Assembly (NCBI RefSeq): GCF_046845755.1
Contig: NZ_CP177357.1
Coordinates: forward strand, 2,914,001 to 2,978,000
DNA length: 64,000 nt
Reading direction: 5' to 3'
Source: Rubrivirga sp046845755
GTDB taxonomy: Bacteria > Bacteroidota > Rhodothermia > Rhodothermales > Rubricoccaceae
In this document: positions 1-6,756 of the stretch, in pieces
How positions within the stretch are numbered: the stretch's first letter is position 1
Layout: each line of letters begins with the position of its first letter
The notes under the pieces: generated by a model
What the model was told of the DNA's origin: nothing
What the model saw: only the letters and a program-made list of their open reading frames with translations
Database searches by the model: none
Made by a program: the position numbers and the translations under genes

Positions 1-396
1 ATCGACGAGACCGTCGTGTTCCGGCCCCTCGGCCGGGCGCAGATCCGCCAGATCGTCGAGATCCTGTTCGAGACCACGCGCCGGCTGGCCGAGCGGCAGG
101 GCGTGCGCTTGGTGCTGACGGACGCGGCCAAGGACGCGCTCGCGGCCGAGGGCTTCGACGCGGCGTTCGGCGCGCGGCCCCTCAAGCGCGTGCTCCAGCG
201 GTTGGTCGCCAACCCGCTGGCGGAGCAGATCCTGGGCGGGCTCGTCGGCGACGGCGACGCCGTGCTCGTGGAGGCGGCCGACGGCGGCGGGGTCACGCTG
301 GAGACCGTCCCCGCGGCCGAGGCGGACGCCCGGCTCGGCGCCGAGGCCGACCGCGAGCCGGAGGCGGGGATGATGGCGCCCGCGGGCGAGGCGTAG
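1..396 (+). CDS. clpB: ATP-dependent chaperone ClpB, C-terminal fragment
   Basis: The gene enters from the left edge, so only the last 131 residues are visible. The reading frame is open from base 1 and starts IDETVVFRPLGR, which matches the D2 small domain of ClpB (typically 'RIDE.VVF.PL...'). 'AKDALAAEGFDAAFGARPLKRVLQR' type spacing follows: the AAEGFD and FGARPLKR blocks are the family's sensor-2 region, where the GARPLKR arginine contacts bound ATP. ClpB is the cytosolic AAA+ disaggregase that works with DnaK to rescue aggregated proteins. After residue 75 or so the protein ends in a short acidic Ala/Glu-rich tail. The gene is followed by a strong hairpin shared with the convergent neighbour. 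ClpA/ClpC also carry a GARPLKR motif, so ClpB is likely rather than certain from the tail alone. Confidence 0.9.
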   Translation: MDETVVFRPLGRAQIRQIVEILFETTRRLAERQGVRLVLTDAAKDALAAEGFDAAFGARPLKRVLQRLVANPLAEQILGGLVGDGDAVLVEAADGGGVTLETVPAAEADARLGAEADREPEAGMMAPAGEA

Positions 397-417
397 CGCG
401 GACCGCAGACGACGCCT

Positions 418-445
418 CCCCCCAGCCCGCATGTGGGCTGGGGGG
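418..445. terminator. Bidirectional hairpin terminator between clpB and the VOC gene
   Basis: An 11-bp perfect inverted repeat (CCCCCCAGCCC at 418-428, GGGCTGGGGGG at 435-445) with a 6-nt loop sits exactly between two convergent genes; its right arm abuts the stop codon of the gene on the minus strand. No T-run follows on either strand, so it may be a Rho-assisted or RNA-stabilising hairpin rather than a classical intrinsic terminator. Confidence 0.7.
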
Positions 446-799
446 TCAGGCAGTCGCCCACACCGCCAGTTCGTTGCCGCTCGGATCCAGAAAGTGGAAG
501 CGGCGGCCACCGGGGAAATCGAACGGGGGCGTCGAGATCGTCCCGCCCGCGGCCTCGACGGCGGCGACGCTGGCGGCCAGGTCGTCGGAGTACAGGATGA
601 CGAGCGGGCCGCCGGTGCGCACGGTGTCGGCTTGCGCCAGCCCGCCGACCTCGCCGTCGCCGTCGGGCCGCTGGATGCCCGCGTACGTCGGGCCGTAGTC
701 GGTGAAGGCCCAGCCGAAGGCGGCGGTGTAAAACCGCTTGGCGGCGGCGAGGTCGAGGACGGTGATCTCGATGTAGTCGATGGCGTGGTGCGTGGGCAT
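446..799 (-). CDS. VOC superfamily (glyoxalase/bleomycin-resistance) protein
   Basis: A 117-residue single-domain protein beginning MPTHHAIDYIEITV and ending NELAVWATA. The pattern is that of a vicinal-oxygen-chelate fold: a first beta-strand with 'DYIEITVLDLAAAKRFYTAA' (residues 7-26), the aromatic 'FGW' motif, and a final 'FHFLDPSGNELAVW' strand, where D-P-x-G-N is typical of the family and the Glu usually serves as a metal ligand. One such domain normally dimerises to form the active site. The substrate cannot be deduced; these proteins range from glyoxalases to antibiotic-binding proteins. The ATG at 799 was chosen because the family starts within a few residues of its first strand. Confidence 0.85.
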   Translation of the reverse strand: MPTHHAIDYIEITVLDLAAAKRFYTAAFGWAFTDYGPTYAGIQRPDGDGEVGGLAQADTVRTGGPLVILYSDDLAASVAAVEAAGGTISTPPFDFPGGRRFHFLDPSGNELAVWATA

Positions 800-831
800 C
801 GGGCGGGGCGCGCGGGGAGGGGGGAGGGGCC

Positions 832-1497
832 TCAGCGTACGATCACAAACCCGCCACCCCAGCGCCGGTAGTCCAGGGTCTCGACGCCGTTGCGGACGGA
901 GCCGGCATAGCCGTCCTGCCCCGGGCGCGGCTCGAAGATGACCTTGCCGCCGTCGGCGTAGGTGATGGCTCCGGCATGGACGGCGGCACGGCACACGCTG
1001 GAGTCGTCGGTGTAGGGGCCGGAGCCCCAGACCGGGTGGCCGCGGTCGGCGGCGGAGCGCGCGGGCGGGCAGACCACGGTGACGCGGGCCGAGGTGCCGC
1101 GGTAGGCGGCGGCGTCGGCGTCCCACCCGACGGTCGGGTCGGCGGCGACCGTGACGACGGCGAAGCTGCCGCCCCACGAGCCGTAGTCCAGGGTCGTGAC
1201 GCCGTTCCGGGCGGTCCCCGGGTAGCTCGGCTGGCCCGGCCGGGCCTCGAGGGTGACGGCCCCGCCGGCCCAGTCTATGGCCCCGGCGTGGACGGCGGCG
1301 CGGCACACGCTGGAGTCGTCGGTGTACGGGTTCGAGCCCCAGACGGGGTGGTTCCGGTCGGCCGCCCCGGCTTCGGGACAGACCACGGAGACTGTCCCCG
1401 AGCGCCCCCGGAGGTCGGAGGCGTCGGCGTCCCAGCCGATCTGGGCGGACGGAGCGGCGGCGAGGAGGAGGGCGAGGACGAATGGGAGGTGGCGCAT
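832..1497 (-). CDS. Secreted protein with two tandem LCCL domains
   Basis: A 221-residue protein with a signal peptide (about residues 1-18, ending APSAQ) followed by two copies of one module, residues ~21-116 and ~123-221. Each copy has GWDADA near its start, a conserved Cys, HPVWGS, YTDDSSVCRAAVHAGAI, a glycine strand, and RNGV..LDY..WGG.F. The YTDDSSVC..AVHAG block and the NGV segment are diagnostic of LCCL domains, first described in animal Cochlin and limulus factor C and scattered in bacteria; they are thought to bind lipids or glycans. The protein is therefore probably periplasmic, outer-surface or secreted. The two copies are almost identical in places at DNA level, suggesting recent duplication. 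It is transcribed toward the VOC gene 32 bp away. Biological role unknown. Confidence 0.8.
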   Translation of the reverse strand: MRHLPFVLALLLAAAPSAQIGWDADASDLRGRSGTVSVVCPEAGAADRNHPVWGSNPYTDDSSVCRAAVHAGAIDWAGGAVTLEARPGQPSYPGTARNGVTTLDYGSWGGSFAVVTVAADPTVGWDADAAAYRGTSARVTVVCPPARSAADRGHPVWGSGPYTDDSSVCRAAVHAGAITYADGGKVIFEPRPGQDGYAGSVRNGVETLDYRRWGGGFVIVR

Positions 1498-1647
1498 GGC
1501 GACGCAGGGCTTACTGGACCCCCAAGTCTATAAAACAGCAGGGGAACAGGCCGTCCGGCGCGGACCTCCTCTTGCGACGCGAGCCCGACTCTCCCCTCGC
1601 CCCGCGCCCCGCCGGACCGCCCTCCACGTCCCGACCACCGGGCGCCG

Positions 1648-1655
1648 TAACCTGC
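1648..1655 (+). promoter_or_regulatory. Possible -7 promoter box (TAACCTGC)
   Basis: A TAnnnTGC box ends three bases before the ATG at 1659. It is a weak match to the TAnnTTTG -7 element of Bacteroidota, but its placement repeats at several other starts in this window. No -33 TTG element is evident. Confidence 0.25.
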
Positions 1656-1658
1656 GGG

Positions 1659-2705
1659 ATGGACACCCCTCCCCTCCCCGAGCCGCTCGTCATCGGCGGC
1701 ACCGAGATCCCGCGCGGGACTCGCACGACCGTCCGCCTGCCGATCGCTCCCCTGTACACGCTCGCGGCGATGGCGATGCCCGTGCACGTCGTCAGGGGCA
1801 AGCGCGACGGGCCGCGCCTGTTCGTCTCGGCGGCCATCCACGGCGACGAGATCCTGGGCGTCGAAATCATCCGGCGGCTGCTGGGGCTGGGGCTGCTCAA
1901 ACACCTGCGGGGCACGCTGATCGCCGTGCCGGTCGTCAACGTCTACGGGTACACGGCGCGCTCGCGGTACCTGCCCGACCGCCGCGACCTCAACCGCTCG
2001 TTCCCCGGCTCGGCGACCGGCTCGATGGCGTCGCGCCTCGCGCACACGTTCATGACGGAGATCGTGGCGAACGCGACGCACGGGATCGACCTGCACACGG
2101 GCGCCATCGACCGGACGAACCTCCCCCAGGTCCGGGTCTCGCTCGACCAGCCGGACGCGGTCGAGATGGCGCACCGCTTCCGGGTGCCGCTCATCCTGCA
2201 CGCCAACTTGCGCGACGGCTCGATGCGGCAGACCGTCCTGGAACACGGCGTGCCGGTCCTGCTCTACGAGGCGGGCGAGGCGCTGCGGCTCGACGAGAAG
2301 GCCGTCCGGATCGGCCTGCGCGGCGTGGTCTCGGTGATGCGCGGGCTGGGGATGCTGCCCAAGACGGCGCCGACGCGGATGGTCAAGCCGCTGCTGGCGC
2401 GGAGCAGCGGCTGGACGCGCGCCGAGGAGAGCGGCACGTTGCAGATGACGCACGACATCGGCGACCTCGTCGAGAAGGGCCAGCAGGTGGGCACGCTGAC
2501 GGCCCCGCTCGGCGACCAGTCGATCCCGGTCGTCTCGCGCGACTCGGGCCTCATCATCGGCAAGACGCAGCTGCCCCTCGTCTACGAGGGCGAGGCGCTC
2601 TTCCACGTGGCGCGGCTGGAGGAGCCCGACACGGCCGAGGCCCGGATGGCGACCTACGGCGACCGGCTGGCGGGCTGGCGCGAGCCCGTCGAGGCGGACC
2701 ACTAG
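1659..2705 (+). CDS. Succinylglutamate desuccinylase/aspartoacylase family zinc deacylase
   Basis: 348 residues. The zinc-carboxypeptidase-like fold is shown by AAIHGDE at residues 58-64 (His61 and Glu64 as zinc ligands), the RRDLNRSFPG segment at 108-117 (substrate carboxylate-binding Arg) and HGIDLHTG at 141-148 (third ligand His146). These are the signature blocks of the AstE/aspartoacylase family, which hydrolyse N-acyl amino acids, although many members of this length act on unknown substrates. The C-terminal ~100 residues, with 'MTHDIGDLVEKGQQVG' and a beta-rich tail, resemble a biotinyl/lipoyl-like barrel seen in many AstE-like proteins. The ATG at 1659 was preferred because upstream sequence has no family similarity and a promoter-like box lies just before it. 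Likely cytosolic. Confidence 0.85.
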   Translation: MDTPPLPEPLVIGGTEIPRGTRTTVRLPIAPLYTLAAMAMPVHVVRGKRDGPRLFVSAAIHGDEILGVEIIRRLLGLGLLKHLRGTLIAVPVVNVYGYTARSRYLPDRRDLNRSFPGSATGSMASRLAHTFMTEIVANATHGIDLHTGAIDRTNLPQVRVSLDQPDAVEMAHRFRVPLILHANLRDGSMRQTVLEHGVPVLLYEAGEALRLDEKAVRIGLRGVVSVMRGLGMLPKTAPTRMVKPLLARSSGWTRAEESGTLQMTHDIGDLVEKGQQVGTLTAPLGDQSIPVVSRDSGLIIGKTQLPLVYEGEALFHVARLEEPDTAEARMATYGDRLAGWREPVEADH

Positions 2706-2715
2706 GCGGCCGAGG

Positions 2716-4140
2716 TCACACGACCTGCGACTTCCACGTCCCCCGGCGGAAGAGGAGCCCCCCCAGAACCGCCGCGGCCACGTTCGCGACGCCGATCCCG
2801 AGCCACACGCCCGTCGGGCCCAGCCCGAGCGCCATCGCGAGCCCCCACGAGACGGGGATCTCGATGGCCCAGAAGCAGGCGAGGTTGAGGTACGTCGGCG
2901 TGAGCGTGTCGCCGGCGCCGTTGAAGGCCTGCGGGAAGATCATCGCCCACCCCACGATGACGTAGATGTATCCGAGGAGGCGGAGCCCCTCGGCGCCCGC
3001 GGCGACGACGGCGGGGGCGTCGGTGAAGAGGCGCATCAGCCACTCGTCGGCGAGGACGTAGCCGACGGCGACCAGGCCGAGCAGGGCGGTCGACACCCAG
3101 CCGGAGATCCAGACCGACCGCTCGGCGCGCGCGGGCTTCCCGGCGCCGAGGTTCTGGCCGACCAGCGTCGCGGCGGCGTTCGACAGGCCCCACGCCGGGA
3201 GCAGCGTGAACAGGAAGATGCGAATCGCGATCGTGTAGCCCGCCAGCGCCTCGGCCCCGAACTCGGCTACGATGCGGACCAGAAACACCCACGAGGTCGT
3301 CGCGACGGCGAACTGGGCGATGCCGCCGGCCGACGTCCGCAGGATGCGGGCCATCACGTCGGCGCGCAGGCGGAGGTGGGACATCCGCACGCGGACGTGC
3401 TCGCCGCCGCGCAGCAGCACGACCATCTGGACGAGCACGGCGATGCCCCGCCCGATCGTCGTGGCGATGGCGGCGCCCGTCACGCCCAGCTCCGGGAACG
3501 GGCCCCAGCCGAAGATCAGGACCGGGTCGAGAATCAGGTTGATGCCGTTCGCCAGCCACAGCACGCGCATGGCGATGGCGGCGTCGCCGGCGCCCCGAAA
3601 CACGGCGTTGAGCACGAAGAGCAGCATGATGACGGCGTTCCCGCCCAGCATCCAGGCCATGTAGCCCGCGCCGACGGCGGCGGTCTCGGCGTCGGCGCCC
3701 ATCAGCGCCAGGATCCCCTCGCTGTACCAAATGCCGACGACGGCGAACGGGACGGACGCGGCGGCCGCGACGGCGACGGCCTGCACGGCGGCGCGCGCGG
3801 CGCCGTCGGGGTCCTTCTCGCCCACCCGGCGCGCGACGACGGCCGTCGCCGCCATCGACAGGCCCATCGCGACGGCGTACATCAGCGACAGCACGGACTC
3901 GGTGAGGCCGACCGCGGCGACGGCCGGGGCGCCCAGCGAGGCCACCCAGTACACGTCGACGACGGCGAAGACGGACTCCATGACCATCTCGAGCACCATC
4001 GGGACGGCCAGCAGCAAGAGCGCCGTGCCGATGGGGCCGGTGGTGTAGTCGCGGTCGGTCCCGCGGACGGCGCCGCCGAGGTCGCGGAGCAGGCCGCGCA
4101 CGCCGGTCGGCCGGGCGGGCGAGTCGGAGGGGTCGGGCAT
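2716..4140 (-). CDS. MATE family multidrug/Na+ antiporter
   Basis: 474 residues, about twelve hydrophobic segments in two six-helix halves, the standard size for MATE (NorM/DinF-type) exporters. Family landmarks include 'GPIGTALLLLAVPMVLEM' at the start of TM1, 'VYWVASLGAPAVAAVGL' after it, the 'FRGAGDA' loop, and its partner 'FNGAGDT' near the C-terminus. MATE proteins use Na+ or H+ gradients to export cationic drugs or metabolites across the inner membrane. The ATG at 4140 gives a short hydrophilic lead before TM1. It converges on the deacylase gene (10 bp between stops) and is divergent from the SRPBCC gene. The substrate is unknown. Confidence 0.88.
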   Translation of the reverse strand: MPDPSDSPARPTGVRGLLRDLGGAVRGTDRDYTTGPIGTALLLLAVPMVLEMVMESVFAVVDVYWVASLGAPAVAAVGLTESVLSLMYAVAMGLSMAATAVVARRVGEKDPDGAARAAVQAVAVAAAASVPFAVVGIWYSEGILALMGADAETAAVGAGYMAWMLGGNAVIMLLFVLNAVFRGAGDAAIAMRVLWLANGINLILDPVLIFGWGPFPELGVTGAAIATTIGRGIAVLVQMVVLLRGGEHVRVRMSHLRLRADVMARILRTSAGGIAQFAVATTSWVFLVRIVAEFGAEALAGYTIAIRIFLFTLLPAWGLSNAAATLVGQNLGAGKPARAERSVWISGWVSTALLGLVAVGYVLADEWLMRLFTDAPAVVAAGAEGLRLLGYIYVIVGWAMIFPQAFNGAGDTLTPTYLNLACFWAIEIPVSWGLAMALGLGPTGVWLGIGVANVAAAVLGGLLFRRGTWKSQVV

Positions 4141-4245
4141 GGGCGCGAACGGGGTCCCGAAGGATCGCACCGGGGGGCACAGGTGTGGGGCGTGAGGGCG
4201 CGAGGACTGCCCCCTGCTCGCGCCCCTCGCACGGGATGGCGGCCC

Positions 4246-4253
4246 TACGTTGC
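4246..4253 (+). promoter_or_regulatory. Possible -7 promoter box (TACGTTGC)
   Basis: A TAnnTTGC box 22 bases upstream of the SRPBCC start codon, in the divergent intergenic space with the MATE gene. It resembles the Bacteroidota -7 element; no clear upstream element was seen. Confidence 0.3.
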
Positions 4254-4275
4254 ACTCGCCCCCCCCCAGACCCGC

Positions 4276-4698
4276 ATGGAGTTCAGCGCGACGACGACGA
4301 TCTCGGCCGACCCGGCCACGGTCTGGGCGATCCTGACCGACGCCGAGCGCTTCCCGACGTGGGAGCCGAACGTGACGCGCGTCGAGGGCCGGATCGCGCC
4401 GGGCGAGCGGATCACGGTCCACACCACGCTGAGCGCCCGCGCCTTCCCGGTGACCGTCTCCGAGTTCGTGCCCCGCGAGCGGATGGTGTGGTCGAGCGCG
4501 ATGCCGCTCGGCTTGTTCCGCGGGGCGCGGACGTTCACGCTGGAGCCGCTCGGCGGCGGGACGACGCGGGTGACGACGCGCGAGGTGTTCGGTGGCTGGC
4601 TGCTCCCGATCCTCGGGCGGACGATCCCGGACCTCCAGCCGACGTTCGAGCAGTTCGCGGCGGCGCTGAAGGCGGAGGCCGAGCGGGACGCGGGCTGA
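4276..4698 (+). CDS. SRPBCC (START-like) family protein
   Basis: 140 residues with the pattern of a polyketide-cyclase/START-like helix-grip fold: an N-terminal strand 'FSATTTISADPATVWAILTDAERFPTWEP' style segment (residues 3-31), alternating beta strands, and a long C-terminal helix ending in LKAEAERDAG. These proteins bind hydrophobic ligands in a central cavity; some are cyclases, others are lipid carriers or stress proteins. No catalytic residues can be assigned. The ATG at 4276 precedes the first strand directly. It ends 6 bp before the stop of the convergent small gene. Confidence 0.8.
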   Translation: MEFSATTTISADPATVWAILTDAERFPTWEPNVTRVEGRIAPGERITVHTTLSARAFPVTVSEFVPRERMVWSSAMPLGLFRGARTFTLEPLGGGTTRVTTREVFGGWLLPILGRTIPDLQPTFEQFAAALKAEAERDAG

Positions 4699-4704
4699 GG
4701 CGCG

Positions 4705-5016
4705 CTAGTTGGCGAACAAGGGGCGCCCGCCGCCGTCGATCACCGTCACGTCCTGGACGGCGAACCACCCCTCGCCCTCGCCGCCCGCCGAGTTCTCGTA
4801 CGGGATGGGCGCGCCGTCGGGGCCCGGGGAGGGCTCGATGTCGAGGACGTAGACGAGGTCCTTCTTGATGTCGCGCCCGGCGGCGTCCTGGCCGACGGTC
4901 ACGCCCGGCGACACGTCGGCGACGCGGCCCTCGATGGCGCGGAGCAGCTGCCCCTCGCGCGTGTAGAGGTGGACGCGGACGCGCTTGCCGACCAAGCTGT
5001 AGTCGGGCGCGCTCAT
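4705..5016 (-). CDS. Conserved-looking hypothetical protein, 103 aa
   Basis: I do not recognise this family. The protein (MSAPDYSLVGKRVRV...) has no signal peptide or membrane segment. It is predicted to be mostly beta with an acidic middle: 'GKRVRVHLYTREGQ' near the N-terminus, 'VLDIEPSPGPDGAPIPYE' in the centre, and a C-terminal 'FAVQDVTVIDGGGRP' strand. Its ATG overlaps the stop codon of the upstream L,D-transpeptidase by ATGA, so the two are probably translationally coupled. That suggests shared expression but does not prove a cell-wall role. It could be a small beta-barrel ligand- or nucleic-acid-binding protein. Confidence 0.7.
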   Translation of the reverse strand: MSAPDYSLVGKRVRVHLYTREGQLLRAIEGRVADVSPGVTVGQDAAGRDIKKDLVYVLDIEPSPGPDGAPIPYENSAGGEGEGWFAVQDVTVIDGGGRPLFAN

Positions 5017-6086
5017 GACGAGTACCCCGGGCCGGCGAACCAGACGGCGCCATCGTCGCCGGCCCACGCGGGGAGCGCGGCGAGCACGACGGGGACGCGC
5101 TCGGGCAGCGCGATCCGGCGGCTCTCGGCCCCGTCCATCGCCGCCGCCAGCTCGGCCTCGGGCATCCCGGCCACCCAGGCGCCGAGCGCAGCGGGCCGCT
5201 CGACGCGCACGCAGCCGTGGCTCAGCGCCCGGTCGTCGCGCGCGAAGTAGGCCGGCGCGGACGTGTCGTGGAGGTACACGTTGTGGACGTTCGGAAACAT
5301 GATCTTGAGCCGCCCGAGCGGGTTCTGCGGCCCGGCGGCCTGGCGGATCAGCAGGTGGCCGTCGACCATCCGCTGCAGCGTCGAGTCGTTGAGCGCAACG
5401 GTCTCGGCGTCGGGCGAGAACCGGCGGACGAGTTCGAAGCCCTGGGCTGCGAGCGCGGCGGCGCCCTGGGGCGCCAGCTCGTTCCGAGCGATGCTCGTCG
5501 GCACGTTCCAGACGGGGCGGAGCTCGAGGTACTCGATGGCGTCCGAGAAGAGCGGCGTGCGCCAGCCGTCGCGGTCGGCGCCGACGACGGCCTTCATGCG
5601 CATCGTCTCGCGCCCGCCCTCGAAGGCGCGGACGCGGTACTCGGGGACGTTGACGAGCACCCAGCGGCCGTCGCCCGGGAGCGCGAGCGTGTCGAGGGCC
5701 GCCAGCGAGCGGCGGATCTGGTCGGCCCGCGTCGCGGCGGGGACGTCGAGCGCGGCGCGGGTGTTGGGGCCCAGGATGCCGTCGGCGGCCAGGCCGAACC
5801 GGTCTTGCGCTTGCGCCAAGGCGGCGGCGAGCGCCGGGTCGAGCGTGTCGCCGGTGCGGGCGGCGTCGCCGAGCGCGCCCTCGGCGGCGAGCCGGGCGCG
5901 GAGCGCGGGGACCTGGGCGGCGTCCGTCGCGCCGGGGCGGACCAGCGGGCCGGTGGGGAGCGGGCGCCAGTCGGCCCGCTCGTAGCGGTCGAGCGCGGCG
6001 GCGAGGCGGGCGGAGGGGGGCGACGCGGCGGCGGCCGTCGCCACCAGGGCGAGGGCCAGCACGGCCAGGCGCGCGGGGTGGGGCAT
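5013..6086 (-). CDS. L,D-transpeptidase (YkuD domain) with signal peptide
   Basis: 357 residues. A signal peptide (MPHPARLAVLALALVATAAAA) exports it to the periplasm. Residues ~95-125 hold a peptidoglycan-binding-like segment (QDRFGLAADGILGPNTRAAL, the PG_binding_1 signature). The catalytic YkuD domain occupies ~150-320, with 'WVLVNVPEYRVRAFE', 'VYLHDT' and the catalytic SHGCVRV block at 289-295 (Cys292 nucleophile). These enzymes make 3-3 cross-links in peptidoglycan or anchor proteins to it. The architecture with extra sequence between the halves resembles the YcbB/LdtD class. The ATG at 6086 was chosen as the only start giving a clean signal peptide. The gene is followed without a gap by the 103-aa gene. 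Confidence 0.9.
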   Translation of the reverse strand: MPHPARLAVLALALVATAAAASPPSARLAAALDRYERADWRPLPTGPLVRPGATDAAQVPALRARLAAEGALGDAARTGDTLDPALAAALAQAQDRFGLAADGILGPNTRAALDVPAATRADQIRRSLAALDTLALPGDGRWVLVNVPEYRVRAFEGGRETMRMKAVVGADRDGWRTPLFSDAIEYLELRPVWNVPTSIARNELAPQGAAALAAQGFELVRRFSPDAETVALNDSTLQRMVDGHLLIRQAAGPQNPLGRLKIMFPNVHNVYLHDTSAPAYFARDDRALSHGCVRVERPAALGAWVAGMPEAELAAAMDGAESRRIALPERVPVVLAALPAWAGDDGAVWFAGPGYSS

Positions 6087-6261
6087 CGGGAGCCGGGGGG
6101 GACCGTCAGCTACGATACGGCGAGCGCAGGGGGCTCGCGAGCCCTCCGCCCGGACGCGCGCGGCGCCCGCCACGCTCGCGCAGCGCCTCCTCCCCATGCG
6201 CCGGGCCCGGCAACCGGCGGCGCCCGACGCGCGTTGGCGGATGTCACCCCACGCTTCCGCC

Positions 6262-6555
6262 ATGCACCCAGATCAGACCACGCCCGAGAGCCACCGCTAC
6301 TCCGCCTCCGACAGCAAGGCCAGCGGGCGCGCCGCCGCCGACCACGTCCCCGAGACGGACCAGGACAGCGATGCCATCGCGCCCTACGGCGACGCCGCGC
6401 CGGCCGCCGCCGAGGTCGAGGACGGCGCCCGCGTCGCCGAGGCCGGCAACGCCTACGTCGGCCGGACGATGGACGACCGTCTCAAAAGCTCGCCCCGCGT
6501 CGAGGACGGCGACGAGGCCGTGGACGAGGACCCCTCGACGCCCGGCGACGACTGA
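6262..6555 (+). CDS. Small acidic hypothetical protein
   Basis: A 97-residue, strongly acidic and polar protein (MHPDQTTPESHRY... ending DPSTPGDD), apparently intrinsically disordered; no cysteines, signal peptide or membrane segment. ATG codons at 6196 and 6241 would add 22 or 7 residues. I cannot assign a family. Codon use follows the genome pattern (G/C in third positions), and the complementary strand gives a less plausible composition, so it is likely real but not certain. It lies divergent from the L,D-transpeptidase and 200 bp upstream of smc. Confidence 0.55.
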   Translation: MHPDQTTPESHRYSASDSKASGRAAADHVPETDQDSDAIAPYGDAAPAAAEVEDGARVAEAGNAYVGRTMDDRLKSSPRVEDGDEAVDEDPSTPGDD

Positions 6556-6727
6556 CCACGGGCACGTTCCCGTGTGAAGACAGCGGCCTAGCGTCACAAC
6601 CTGCAACTCGGTCCGTAGGGCGTCCCGAGGGAGCCGCCGTATCCAACGGCGGTCGGGGTGCGGAGGCCGTGGTGGGGCTCCGCACCCCGACCCTCTGGGG
6701 CGGGCGGGCCGGCGCCCGGCGCCCGGG

Positions 6728-6735
6728 TATCTTCG
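6728..6735 (+). promoter_or_regulatory. Possible -7 promoter box of smc (TATCTTCG)
   Basis: TATCTTCG lies 21 bases before the GTG start of smc and matches the TAnnTTTG-type box with one change. The same box type precedes several unrelated genes in the window. Confidence 0.35.
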
Positions 6736-6756
6736 GCGCCCCCCCTCTCGCGGCGC

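Noticed and set aside
446..1306. Long minus-strand frame upstream of the VOC protein
   Set aside because: Its N-terminal part is an Arg-rich shadow of the LCCL gene; only the last 117 residues fit a real family, so the start was set at 799.
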